Positions 16,868-24,560 of a stretch of 45,071 nt of DNA are shown piece after piece. Location of the stretch: assembly GCA_017887445.1 (NCBI GenBank), contig JAGHIA010000178.1, positions 1-45,071 on the forward strand. Reading direction: 5' to 3'. The position numbers and the translations under genes are program-made. Below the pieces are notes generated by a model. The model was not told where the DNA came from, did no database searches, and saw only the letters and a program-made list of their open reading frames with translations. This stretch comes from Fusicatenibacter sp. Lineage in GTDB: Bacteria; Bacillota; Clostridia; Lachnospirales; Lachnospiraceae. Every line of letters starts with the position of its first letter. The stretch's first letter is position 1.

Positions 16868-17015
16868 ATGTCAAGGTCAGACTCCTGTTACCGCACCCGG
16901 CCATTGAAAGTCGCTTCGCCATGGGCCGGATGCCTGCAGGCGCTGCGCTTTCATGGCCTGTGCAGTAAATGCGCAGACCTGGCTGAACTGTTACGATGGA
17001 TTCTGACCTTGACAT
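16868..17015. repeat. Inverted-repeat element (ATGTCAAGGTCAGA ends) carrying family I copy C
   Basis: Perfect 14-bp terminal inverted repeats ATGTCAAGGTCAGA (16868-16881) and TCTGACCTTGACAT (17002-17015). Inside, 16887-16996 is a family I copy in reverse orientation (CGTAACAGTTCAGCCAGG on the minus strand, the hairpin module, GGCATCCGGCCCAT, GCGAAGCGA and a GTAAC end). This looks like a nested insertion, or one composite element. Confidence 0.75.
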
Positions 17016-17051
17016 CATCATTTTTGTGTGAAAGAGAGAAAACAGAAAACT

Positions 17052-17486
17052 TTATTTTACACCGGTACTTCCAATCCCGCCCCGGTCTTCGCCCTCCAGC
17101 TGCGGAACTTCCTCAAAAAGAATCTCCGGCTGATGTTTCTGGATCCGGAACTGACAGATCCTGTCATTTTTGTGGATCACCGTATCCCGCAGAGCATAGG
17201 CCGACATATAAAACCAGTCGTTGGGGCCGCAGTAAGACTCATCGATGATCCCCATGTGATTGGTCTGAATAATCCCGAAGTTTTTAAACGTACTGCTTCT
17301 CGGAACAATATACGCCTCATAGCCTTTCGGCAGCTGCATGGCGACGCCCAGGGGAATCAGACGGTATTCTCCGGCTTTCATCTCCACATCCTCCGCGGCG
17401 CGCAGATCGATCCAGTCCGACTTTCCGTCAATGTAACGCAGCCGCTCAATCTCGTCATTCAGATACTGTATTCTGATCTTCTCCAT
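17052..17486 (-). CDS. dut: dUTP diphosphatase family protein
   Basis: 144 residues. The five dUTPase motifs are recognisable: DLRAAED (1), [10 protein letters not shown] (2), [12 protein letters not shown] (3), [10 protein letters not shown] (4) and RGGIGSTG (5, with Ile in place of the usual Phe). Hydrolyses dUTP to dUMP and pyrophosphate, keeping uracil out of DNA and supplying dTMP synthesis. A dCTP deaminase is less likely, given motif 5. Start ATG at 17486 has AGGAGG 7 nt upstream and overlaps the end of nrdG by 32 bp, so the two are co-expressed nucleotide metabolism genes. Confidence 0.88.
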   Translation of the reverse strand: MEKIRIQYLNDEIERLRYIDGKSDWIDLRAAEDVEMKAGEYRLIPLGVAMQLPKGYEAYIVPRSSTFKNFGIIQTNHMGIIDESYCGPNDWFYMSAYALRDTVIHKNDRICQFRIQKHQPEILFEEVPQLEGEDRGGIGSTGVK

Positions 17487-17985
17487 CCTTATCCTCCTCG
17501 CCAAACAAAACCACAGTTCCTTTTTTTATCGTCCTCTTTACGTCGATGACCCTCTGGTTGGGACTTCCCTTCCATGGAAGGGTCACATCCAGCTGCTCCA
17601 GGATAAAACGGCCGTCCACCACCACATCGGTATAGGAGATGATCTCGTGGTCGCAGATATCCTCCCAGCGGTAGCCTGTGTACACCCAGATATCCTTCGA
17701 CGCATACTTCTCTTTGATCTCCTTTGCCAGAGCCGTCACATCCGCCTCATTGGCTGTATGCAGCGGATCGCCGCCGGAGAACGTGATTCCGGAAATATAA
17801 TCCTTGTCCAGCTGTTCAAAGATTTCCTGTTTTGCCGCCTCGTCGAATGGAATTCCTCCGTTTGGGTCCCAGGTGACCGGATTCTGACATCCCTTGCAGT
17901 GATGACTGCAGCCAGCCACCCACAATACCACCCGCAGTCCGTCTCCGTTCAGCATATCATCCTTTGTAATATTGTGATATCTCAT
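17455..17985 (-). CDS. nrdG: Anaerobic ribonucleotide reductase activating protein
   Basis: 176 residues, a radical-SAM activase. The cluster-binding motif CSHHCKGC (CxxxCxxC) is near residue 26 and [10 protein letters not shown] follows. It generates the glycyl radical on NrdD, using SAM and a [4Fe-4S] cluster, for deoxynucleotide synthesis without oxygen. NrdD usually sits directly upstream; here it is absent and the upstream neighbour is the pnp terminator plus a family II hairpin. Followed directly by dut. The missing partner must be elsewhere in the genome. Confidence 0.93.
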   Translation of the reverse strand: MRYHNITKDDMLNGDGLRVVLWVAGCSHHCKGCQNPVTWDPNGGIPFDEAAKQEIFEQLDKDYISGITFSGGDPLHTANEADVTALAKEIKEKYASKDIWVYTGYRWEDICDHEIISYTDVVVDGRFILEQLDVTLPWKGSPNQRVIDVKRTIKKGTVVLFGEEDKDGEDQNTVSE

Positions 17986-18042
17986 AACCCTCTCTGCCTT
18001 TCTTCCTCAAACGTCTTGCAGACGCCGCGCTGTCCATGTGCC

Positions 18043-18090
18043 GGAGTTTGTTAGAAAATTCGTTCGGAAAGCAATTTTCTAACACGCTCT
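18043..18090. repeat. Family II palindromic repeat between pnp and nrdG
   Basis: Hairpin GAGTTTGTTAGAAAATT (18044-18060) with AATTTTCTAACACGCTC (18073-18089), two mismatches and a 12-nt loop. On the minus strand it reads GAGCGTGTTAGAAAATTGC, one base different from the 13.8-kb copy over that stretch. Confidence 0.75.
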
Positions 18091-18134
18091 GAAATCAGTC
18101 ATCACCGTACGGACTGCGGCGATTCTTTACGCTG

Positions 18135-18183
18135 AAAAAAGAAAGCTTCGGACCGGAGCAAAATACTCCGTCCAAAGACTTTC
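18135..18183 (-). terminator. Terminator of pnp
   Basis: Stem GAAAGCTTCGGACCGGAG (18141-18158) with CTCCGTCCAAAGACTTTC (18166-18183), 7-nt loop. On the minus strand it is followed by TTTTTT (18135-18140), a classic intrinsic terminator 46 bases after the pnp stop. Confidence 0.85.
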
Positions 18184-18229
18184 TTTAATCTTCCATGTTT
18201 AAGTGGAATTTTTTTCCAAAGAAGCGCTC

Positions 18230-20323
18230 TTACGCCTCGGTGGGAACATCCTTCATGCTGAAGCTGACTCTGCCCATCTTGTCCTTGCCCATGCAGACAA
18301 CCTTCACCACGTCGCCGAGGGTCAGAACATCCTCCACCCGGTTGATGCGGTGCTTGGAGATCTTGGAAATGTGGACCAGTCCCTCTTTGCCCGGAGCGAA
18401 CTCCAGGAACGCACCGAACTCTTTGATGCTGACAACTTTTCCTGTGAAAATCTGTCCTTCCTCAAATTCCGTCGCGATGATGTTGATATACTCGATGGCT
18501 TTGTCCATCATTGCCTGGTCGGTGCCGCACACGGAAACAGAACCGTCGTCCTCAATGTCAATCTTCACGCCAGTCTCATCGATGATCGCGTTGATGGTCT
18601 TTCCTCTCTGGCCAACCACATCGCCAATCTTCTGCGGGTCGATCTGGATCTGAACGATCTTCGGCGCCAGCGGTCCAACAGCCGGACGGGGAGCCGCGAT
18701 CTCTTTCTCCATAACCTCTGTCAGGATATACTCTCTGGCTTCCTTGGTTCTGGCAATGGCCTCCTCCACGATCTGACGGGTCAGTCCGTGAATCTTGATA
18801 TCCATCTGGATCGCTGTGATACCGTCATGGGTTCCAGCCACCTTAAAGTCCATATCGCCAAAGAAATCTTCCAGACCCTGGATATCGGTCAGTACCAGAT
18901 AGTCGTCGTCTGTCTCTCCGGTTACCAGTCCGCAGGAAATACCGGCTACCGGCTTTTTGATGGGAACGCCGGCTGCCATCAGGGACATGGTGGACGCACA
19001 GATACTTGCCTGAGAGGTGGAACCGTTGGACTCGAAGGTCTCAGAAACGGTGCGGATCGCGTAAGGGAACTGCTCCTCTGTGGGCAGTACCGGAATCAGC
19101 GCACGCTCTGCAAGCGCACCGTGACCAATCTCCCGGCGTCCCGGTCCGCGGGACGGCTTTGTCTCTCCTACCGAGTAGGACGGGAAGTTGTACTGGTGCA
19201 TATATCTCTTGGAAGTCTCGAACTCATCCAGTCCGTCCAGTTTCTGGGCCTCGGAAAGAGGCGCCAGGGTAGTAACGGTACAGATCTGGGTCTGTCCACG
19301 GGTAAACATAGCGGAACCATGAACTCTCGGGATGATATCCACTTCAGCAGCCAGCGGACGGATCTGGGTGATCGCACGGCCGTCCGGACGCTTGTGATCC
19401 TTCAGGATCATCTTGCGCACGGTCTTTTTCTGATACTGATAAACTGCTTCGCCGAGCACTGCCAGCCACTCCTCGTTCTCTGCGAACGCTTCCTCCAGCT
19501 TATCGGTGATCACACGGATGTTTTCCTCCCGCGTCTGTTTGTCGTCGGTAAATACCGCCTCTTCCATCTCTTCCGGCGGAACGATCTCACGGATAGCCGC
19601 GAACAGCTCTTCCGGAACCGCGCAGCTTTCATAGGTGTGTTTCGGCTTTCCGCAGGCAGCCACGATCTCATCGATAAAACGGATGATCTCCTGGTTTACG
19701 TCGTGGGCCTTGTAGATGGCCTCGATCATCTTTGCTTCCGGAATCTCGTTGGCGCCGGCCTCGATCATGATCACCTTTTCACGGGTGGATGCCACCGTCA
19801 GGCTCAGGTCCGAAACCGCCTTCTGCGCCAGCGTCGGGTTCACGATCAGCTCGCCGTCGATCATTCCCATCTGGGTCATGGCGCAGGGGCCGTCAAACGG
19901 GATATCGGAAATGCAGGTGGCAATGGCGGAACCCAGCATAGCCACAACCTCCGGGTTGCAGTCCGGGTCTACGGACATTACCATATTGTTCAGGGTTACG
20001 TCGTTGCGGTAATCCTTCGGGAACAGCGGACGCATAGGACGGTCAATGACACGGCTGGTCAGGATCGCGTGCTCGCTGGCCTTTCCCTCTCTCTTGTTGA
20101 AGCCTCCCGGGATCTTTCCTACCGCATACATTTTCTCTTCGTATTCAACGCTCAGCGGGAAGAAGTCGATGCCGTCTCGCGGCTTATCGGATGCGGTCGC
20201 GGTGGACAGCACCACAGTATCCCCGTAATGCATAAAAGCCGCGCCGTTTGCCTGCTTGGCCACACGGTCTACATCGACAGTCAGTGTACGGCCAGCCAGC
20301 TCCATGGAAAAACTCTTGTACAT
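18230..20323 (-). CDS. pnp: Polyribonucleotide nucleotidyltransferase (PNPase)
   Basis: 697 residues from MYKSFSMELAGRTL. Two RNase PH domains (the second contains the active site, with VPIKKPVAGISCGLVTG), an alpha-helical linker, a KH domain (~555-615, VGQRGKTINAIIDETGVKIDI) and an S1 domain (~620-690). Degrades mRNA 3' to 5' with phosphate, giving nucleoside diphosphates. ATG at 20323 has AAAGGAG 9 nt upstream; a longer frame to 20527 lacks family similarity and is not used. Downstream of rpsO, as in many Firmicutes, but separated by the rpsO terminator and a 313-nt gap. Confidence 0.97.
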   Translation of the reverse strand: MYKSFSMELAGRTLTVDVDRVAKQANGAAFMHYGDTVVLSTATASDKPRDGIDFFPLSVEYEEKMYAVGKIPGGFNKREGKASEHAILTSRVIDRPMRPLFPKDYRNDVTLNNMVMSVDPDCNPEVVAMLGSAIATCISDIPFDGPCAMTQMGMIDGELIVNPTLAQKAVSDLSLTVASTREKVIMIEAGANEIPEAKMIEAIYKAHDVNQEIIRFIDEIVAACGKPKHTYESCAVPEELFAAIREIVPPEEMEEAVFTDDKQTREENIRVITDKLEEAFAENEEWLAVLGEAVYQYQKKTVRKMILKDHKRPDGRAITQIRPLAAEVDIIPRVHGSAMFTRGQTQICTVTTLAPLSEAQKLDGLDEFETSKRYMHQYNFPSYSVGETKPSRGPGRREIGHGALAERALIPVLPTEEQFPYAIRTVSETFESNGSTSQASICASTMSLMAAGVPIKKPVAGISCGLVTGETDDDYLVLTDIQGLEDFFGDMDFKVAGTHDGITAIQMDIKIHGLTRQIVEEAIARTKEAREYILTEVMEKEIAAPRPAVGPLAPKIVQIQIDPQKIGDVVGQRGKTINAIIDETGVKIDIEDDGSVSVCGTDQAMMDKAIEYINIIATEFEEGQIFTGKVVSIKEFGAFLEFAPGKEGLVHISKISKHRINRVEDVLTLGDVVKVVCMGKDKMGRVSFSMKDVPTEA

Positions 20324-20636
20324 AAATTGCTCTCCTTTTTTATTTTCTTTTCTGCTCTCCGGTCTGTAAGCTCTTCCGAAACTACTGAAAAACACACCCG
20401 CGAAAATTCCAAAACGTGACGAAAAAAATATTTCCGCAGTTACACAAAACGGACGGGCCGGTGCGCTTTTCAGTGGTCCCGGACACTTTAGCCGGAGTCC
20501 ACACAGCGGTTTCATCCCCGTAAGCAACGAGCCAGGCTGCTCTACAGCGCCGCAAACCTGATGCCCCGCTGCCTGAGGGGTATTTGACTTTAAAAGAAAC
20601 GGGCGGAAATGGTTTTCCCGCCCGCTGACAAGCTGA
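20324..20636. other. rpsO-pnp intergenic region
   Basis: No gene is supported. It holds the rpsO terminator, a stretch GCAACGAGCCAGGC (20524-20537) also present at 3849-3862, and an A/T-rich leader before pnp. No clear pnp promoter is visible; RNase III-type autoregulation of pnp, known in enterobacteria, cannot be judged from sequence. Confidence 0.5.
20600..20624 (-). terminator. Terminator of rpsO
   Basis: Stem CGGGCGG / CCGCCCG with a T-rich loop, 12 bases after the rpsO stop. The minus-strand 3' flank reads TTTCTTTTAAAG. Confidence 0.8.
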
Positions 20637-20903
20637 TTATTTTCTGATGCCCAGTTTTTCGATTAATGCACGGTATCTCTCAATATCAGTTTTCTTCAGG
20701 TAATCCAGTAAGCCACGTCTCTGGCCGACCATCTTCAGCAGACCTCTTCTGCTGTGGTGATCTTTGTGGTGTACCTTCAGATGCTCTGTGAGTTCATTGA
20801 TTCTGGCTGTCAGAACAGCTACCTGAACCTCCGGTGATCCTGTATCGCCTTCGGTTCTCGCATACTCAGCCATAATAGCCTGTTTCTTTTCTTTTGAAAT
20901 CAT
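20637..20903 (-). CDS. rpsO: Small ribosomal subunit protein S15
   Basis: 88 residues, the usual length; the S15 signature is in [29 protein letters not shown]. Binds the 16S rRNA central domain early in 30S assembly. Good promoter upstream (21008-21036) and a leader of about 100 nt with a small hairpin (GGGATG/CATCCC). S15 proteins often repress their own translation through such leaders. Confidence 0.98.
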   Translation of the reverse strand: MISKEKKQAIMAEYARTEGDTGSPEVQVAVLTARINELTEHLKVHHKDHHSRRGLLKMVGQRRGLLDYLKKTDIERYRALIEKLGIRK

Positions 20904-21000
20904 TTTTGGTTTCCTCCTGTTATTTTTCTTACGCCGCTGACTAAGAAGGGGTCGGAGTGTCCGTCTTCTGAATCAGGGCAGGGATGTCTCATCCCAAACA
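20904..21000 (-). promoter_or_regulatory. rpsO 5' leader, possible S15 autoregulatory region
   Basis: About 97 transcribed bases between the promoter and the rpsO ATG, with the hairpin GGGATG-AGA-CATCCC, an AGAAG/CTTCT pairing possibility and AGGAGG before the start. Structure of this kind suits S15 translational control, but I see no diagnostic S15-binding motif. Confidence 0.35.
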
Positions 21001-21007
21001 CTTTGTA

Positions 21008-21036
21008 AGTATAGCATATCCAATTTTAATTGTAAA
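21008..21036 (-). promoter_or_regulatory. rpsO promoter
   Basis: TTTACA (21031-21036), a 17-nt spacer, then TATACT (21008-21013) preceded by TGC, an extended -10. Strong sigma-A type match. Confidence 0.85.
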
Positions 21037-21060
21037 TATGGTTTTTAAATTTTTTCATTT

Positions 21061-21374
21061 ATCAAAGGCGGGGCAAATGCGGGGCAGTCAAAGGCGGACG
21101 AAAGACTGCCAGAGCCGCTGTCATGCATGTGCGGCGGGCGGCTGTGGGGGTGCGGAAAATCTAAGCGTCCCGGAGGCGCCCGGAACGGGTACCGGAGCGA
21201 TTCGCCAGGAATGCCTGATGCATTCCCGGCTCTGGCGCTCCTCAGGCTCCGGACTTGCAGTCCTGCGCCTGCCCCGTTCCGGGCGCCTCCGAGACGCTAA
21301 GATTTTCGCGCACCCCCACAGATGCCCGCCGCACATGCACGACAGCGGCTCTGGCAGCCTTTCTGTTCTTTGAT
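21061..21374. repeat. Long inverted repeat, copy 1 (314 nt)
   Basis: Near-perfect arms: 21104-21188 pairs with 21271-21359. The outer part (GACTGCCAGAGCCGCTGTC / GACAGCGGCTCTGGCAGCC) has two mismatches in 36, and ATCAAAG/CTTTGAT mark the extreme ends. The 80-nt apex folds into further hairpins, including GGAATGC-CTGAT-GCATTCC. Blocks at 21133-21164, 21190-21228 and 21296-21330 are shared with copy 2. Either a MITE-like element or a large structured RNA; no protein gene is supported inside. Confidence 0.75.
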
Positions 21375-21685
21375 TGGTGCGCGATTCAGTGACTGCGTTA
21401 TCCATAAAGGCGCTGTTACACTGTTAATGATTAGAATCGGAAAAATATAGATTTGTTTACGGGTTTGTGCTACACTGTTTATGCGAGATGTCAAGGGTAA
21501 AAGCCGGGCCCGCGGATGGGTTCTGACTTTGATATCATCTTTATGCAATATTTCCAATGAACATTTTGAGGCGGGGATGAAGATAAATATTTTCAATTAT
21601 GGTGATATTGTGCTTTTGTGATAATTAATGAACAACATCGGAAATGTTTCCGCATGGGAATAGTCTGTCAGGAGGATGTAATTTC
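21375..21685. other. Intergenic region before the TIM-barrel gene
   Basis: About 310 A/T-rich bases. At 21488-21538 there is a short imperfect inverted repeat (ATGTCAAGG ... TTCTGACTTTGATATCAT), related to the 14-bp ends of the 16.9-kb element. No gene and no convincing promoter seen. Confidence 0.5.
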
Positions 21686-22504
21686 ATGAGATTTGGCGTT
21701 TGTATGGATCTGGCCGGGGATTTGAGGAATAAGTCTTTGGAGACGCATTTGGAGATGATCCGGTCTTCTGGTTTTGATTTTGCAGAGGTGAATCTGGCGC
21801 CGTTGGAAAGTGTTTCTGTTGAGGAATTCTCACAGATCCGGTCGGCTTTGCGCAGGTCTGGTCTTTCTTGTCCGCGGGCAAACTGTCTCTTTCCCGGCTC
21901 GTTTCGCCTTGTGGGGCCTGGGGCGTCTCCTGCGGCGGTGGTTTCTTATCTGAACAATGTTTTGCCCAAAGCGGAGGCGTTGGGGGTTCAGATCATCGCT
22001 CTGGGGTCTGGGAGTGCGCGGAGAATTCCGGATGGTTATGACCGTCAGGCAGCCAGCCGGGAATTTGTTTCCTGTGCCCGCGCAATCGCTGACACCGCGG
22101 CTTCTCATCATATGCGGATCGCGCTGGAGCATCTAAACCCCACAGAGACGAATCTTTTAACCACGGTCAAAGAGGCGGTACACAGCACGGAGCAGGTGGA
22201 CCACCCTGCCTGTGGTTTCCTGTTTGACTATTATCATGTAGATCTTCAGACAGACGATATCAACCAGGTGGCGGCTCATGGGGACAGGCTGCTTCACGTT
22301 CATATCGCCCTGCCTGTTTCCCGCCTGTTTCCATTTCCGGAAGATGCCGCGATCATGGAACCTTTTTTCCGGATTCTGCAAAAGGCCGGATACTGTGATA
22401 CAGTCAGTATTGAAGGCGGTATGCGAAAAGACTTTTCTTACGAAGAAAATCTGCAAAAAAGCATGGAACTGCTGAAACATGCTTCCCTGCCATTTTCTGT
22501 GTGA
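21686..22504 (+). CDS. Sugar phosphate isomerase/epimerase-like TIM-barrel protein
   Basis: 272 residues from MRFGVCMDLAGD, AGGAGG 10 nt upstream. The AP-endonuclease-2/xylose-isomerase-like TIM barrel is supported by GFDFAEVNLAPL at the N-terminus, metal-ligand candidates in RIALEHLNPTETN, CGFLFDYYHVDLQ and VHIALP, and SIEGGM near the end. Family members act on sugars, inositols or similar polyols; no substrate is suggested by neighbours. Plus-strand gene among minus-strand genes, converging on the NlpC gene. Early codons are T-rich compared with the neighbouring operons. Confidence 0.8.
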   Translation: MRFGVCMDLAGDLRNKSLETHLEMIRSSGFDFAEVNLAPLESVSVEEFSQIRSALRRSGLSCPRANCLFPGSFRLVGPGASPAAVVSYLNNVLPKAEALGVQIIALGSGSARRIPDGYDRQAASREFVSCARAIADTAASHHMRIALEHLNPTETNLLTTVKEAVHSTEQVDHPACGFLFDYYHVDLQTDDINQVAAHGDRLLHVHIALPVSRLFPFPEDAAIMEPFFRILQKAGYCDTVSIEGGMRKDFSYEENLQKSMELLKHASLPFSV

Positions 22505-22513
22505 TATATTTTC

Positions 22514-22567
22514 TAACCGTTCAGCCAGGTCTGTGCATTCACCGCACAGGCCTGGCTGAATCGTTAC
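22514..22567. repeat. Family I palindromic repeat, copy D (single hairpin)
   Basis: TAACCGTTCAGCCAGGTCTGTGC / GCACAGGCCTGGCTGAATCGTTA form a ~22-bp stem with a 7-nt loop and few mismatches, between two convergent genes. It may block readthrough, but there is no T tract. Confidence 0.78.
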
Positions 22568-22597
22568 AAGGTTCTTCCCCTGCTGTTCTGCGGCGGT

Positions 22598-23341
22598 TTA
22601 TAAAAGACTTACCGCGCAGGCTGCTTTTTCGTATTGTACGTCTGATATCTTGATGCCGGTTTTCGCGCTGCTGGCGTGGACGGCCTGCCCGTTTCCGATG
22701 TAGATGACCACATGGTAGATACTGCCGTTTCTGGAGTAAAAGATCAGGTCGCCTGGCTGAGCGTCGCTTACCGCTACCGGCGTTCCGTAGCCTGCCTGTG
22801 CCCGCGAGGAGTGGGGCAGGCTGATTCCGTAGTTGGCGAACACCTGCATGGTGAAGCCGGAACAGTCGGCGCCGTTTGTCAGGCTTGTCCCGCCCCACAC
22901 ATAGGGATTTCCAACAAACTGGCAGGCAAACGCTACCAGCTCGTCCCTTGTGCTTGGCACAGACGCTACCGGCATGTTTTCCTCGCCGGTTTCGTGAACC
23001 TCCATCCATGCTTCCTCACCGGTTTTCAGCAGATCCTGACGGATATATCCTTCCACCTCGCCGGATACTACCTTATACCATTCTCCGCTCTGTTCCTGAA
23101 TGTAGCACAGTCCGTGATTGTCCAGCCTTCCGACGATGGAATACTCGGTTCCCGCATTCTCCCGGATATTGACATAGGAGCCTTCGCTGACTGCCGCCAC
23201 CGCATAGTTTTTCGCGCCCTCAAAAGTCTGCACCTGGGCCTGAGTCCCCTGGGACTGTGCGGCCTGGACTTCCACAGCCGGAACAGCAAGTACAACGCCT
23301 GCGGCCACGCATGTTGTCAGCAACATCTTTTTCAGTAACAT
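22598..23341 (-). CDS. Secreted NlpC/P60 cell-wall endopeptidase with SH3 domain
   Basis: 247 residues. A signal peptide (MLLKKMLLTTCVAAGVVLAV, cleavage after VQA) is followed by a bacterial SH3 domain (~50-105: SEGSYVNIRENAGTEYSIVG, GEWYKVVSGEVEGYI) and a C-terminal NlpC/P60 domain with the catalytic Cys in NGADCSGF and His in IYHVVIYIGNG. Such enzymes cut peptidoglycan stem peptides (gamma-D-Glu to diamino acid) and act in cell separation or wall turnover. ATG at 23341 has GGAGG 5 nt upstream. Monocistronic, with a very strong promoter at 23428-23455. Confidence 0.93.
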   Translation of the reverse strand: MLLKKMLLTTCVAAGVVLAVPAVEVQAAQSQGTQAQVQTFEGAKNYAVAAVSEGSYVNIRENAGTEYSIVGRLDNHGLCYIQEQSGEWYKVVSGEVEGYIRQDLLKTGEEAWMEVHETGEENMPVASVPSTRDELVAFACQFVGNPYVWGGTSLTNGADCSGFTMQVFANYGISLPHSSRAQAGYGTPVAVSDAQPGDLIFYSRNGSIYHVVIYIGNGQAVHASSAKTGIKISDVQYEKAACAVSLL

Positions 23342-23427
23342 AGATACCTCCATGACATTTCATTTTTTTACATTTTCTTACATTTTTAACGTTTTTATTA
23401 ATCTTATTACATTTTTGTTACGAAGTT

Positions 23428-23455
23428 ATTATATCAGGAGTTTTGATTTTGTCAA
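23428..23455 (-). promoter_or_regulatory. Strong promoter of the NlpC/P60 gene
   Basis: TTGACA (23450-23455), 16-nt spacer, TATAAT (23428-23433); both boxes are consensus. The ~80-nt leader that follows is A/T-rich and contains three ATGTAA-like repeats (for example AATGTAAGAAAATGTAA), possibly a regulator site. Confidence 0.9.
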
Positions 23456-23507
23456 GGGGGTATTTGACTTCTGCAATCCGCAGAAAAGCACCTGGCGGGA
23501 TCATGCA

Positions 23508-23521
23508 GGCTGAACGGTTGC
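23508..23521. repeat. Family I end-sequence relic
   Basis: GGCTGAACGGTTGC, matching the family I end with one change (GTTGC for GTTAC); no partner end is present. Confidence 0.4.
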
Positions 23522-23539
23522 AAACGGCGGCAAAAAAGA

Positions 23540-23595
23540 CAGGTCTCTCAGAATAACTGTTCCGTTTCTGTTGAACGGTTATTCTGAGAGACCTG
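23540..23595 (-). terminator. Terminator of the rimP-ribF operon
   Basis: A 23-bp stem (CAGGTCTCTCAGAATAACTG.. with ..GGTTATTCTGAGAGACCTG, one mismatch) and 10-nt loop, 30 bases after the ribF stop. The minus strand continues with TCTTTTTTG. The inner part resembles the AACNGTTC family I end. Confidence 0.85.
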
Positions 23596-23624
23596 CCTCA
23601 CCCGCATGGTTTGTGTGTAAATAT

Positions 23625-24560
23625 TTAAGGGAGCAATCCCTGTGTCTTCAAATATTCTTCCGCCTCAGCTTCGTCCTTCTTCAGATGAGCCTGCAGCGCC
23701 TCCACCGACGGAAATTTCTGTTCCCGCCGCTGATAATGGAGCAGAGAGACCTCTGCCGTCTGGCCGTACAGATCCTCCTGACAGTGGAACAGATACGTCT
23801 CCACACCGGTAAAGTTTTCCCGCACCGTAGGCTTCACACCAATATTCGTCATCCCGTAAAATTCCTTTCCAAGAACCTTCACACGGGACACATATACGCC
23901 GTACGGGGGCAGAAGCTTCTCTTTCCCCGGCACCTGATTGATGGTGGGCACGCCGATGGTTCTGCCAAGGGCCCGCCCGTGGACGATCTTCTCACGGACT
24001 GTATAAGGGTACCCCAGCAGCTGTTCCACCCGTTCCATCCTGCCTTTCCGCAGTTCCTCTTTGATCCAGGTGCTGCTGATCTCCCGTCCGTCCTCCCGCG
24101 CCTTCTCGATGATCTCCGTGCGGAATCCATAGTCTGGCCCAAGCTCCTTCAGCATCTGCGCACTGCCTCTGCGCTGGTAGCCGAAATGAAAATCCGTCCC
24201 CACCACTACGCAGGCCGCATGCAGCTTCTCCACCAGGATCTCCCGGATAAAAGCCTCCGGCTCCATGCGCATCACCTCTTCACTGAACGGACACTCCACC
24301 AGCAGATCAATGCCGTAATTTTCCAGGCGCAGGTGCCGCTCCTCGTTAGTCAGCAGCTGGTGCGCCGGCTCATGGGCCACACGCATGGCCGGAGGAACGG
24401 CAAAGGTAAATACCACCGTCTCCAGTCCTTCCTGCCGGCCAATCTCCAGCACCCGGTCCACCAGGAGCATATGCCCCCGGTGCAGTCCGTCAAATTTTCC
24501 AAGGGTGACGACGCTGCCGCCCTCCGCTTCAAATGATAATGTGTGTTTTATATACTTCAT
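23625..24560 (-). CDS. ribF: Bifunctional riboflavin kinase/FAD synthetase
   Basis: 311 residues from MKYIKHTLSFEAEGG. The N-terminal FAD synthetase domain has the nucleotidyltransferase motif LGKFDGLHRGH and GTDFHFGYQRRG; the C-terminal flavokinase has GRTIGVPTIN and GMTNIGVKPT. Converts riboflavin to FMN, then FAD. ATG overlaps the truB stop by 4 bp (ATGA), and an operon terminator follows. Last gene of the rimP operon. PTIN replaces the usual PTAN, a conservative change. Confidence 0.95.
   Translation of the reverse strand: MKYIKHTLSFEAEGGSVVTLGKFDGLHRGHMLLVDRVLEIGRQEGLETVVFTFAVPPAMRVAHEPAHQLLTNEERHLRLENYGIDLLVECPFSEEVMRMEPEAFIREILVEKLHAACVVVGTDFHFGYQRRGSAQMLKELGPDYGFRTEIIEKAREDGREISSTWIKEELRKGRMERVEQLLGYPYTVREKIVHGRALGRTIGVPTINQVPGKEKLLPPYGVYVSRVKVLGKEFYGMTNIGVKPTVRENFTGVETYLFHCQEDLYGQTAEVSLLHYQRREQKFPSVEALQAHLKKDEAEAEEYLKTQGLLP

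Noticed and set aside
18203-20419. 738-residue plus-strand frame opposite pnp
   Set aside because: PNPase is unmistakable on the minus strand; the frame is a high-GC antisense shadow.
21121-21405. 94-residue frame inside the long inverted repeat, sharing ECIRHS and RIAPVP with a frame in copy 2 (44715-44963)
   Set aside because: The shared peptide is explained by conserved palindrome DNA; no start signals, and the arms are constrained by pairing rather than codons.
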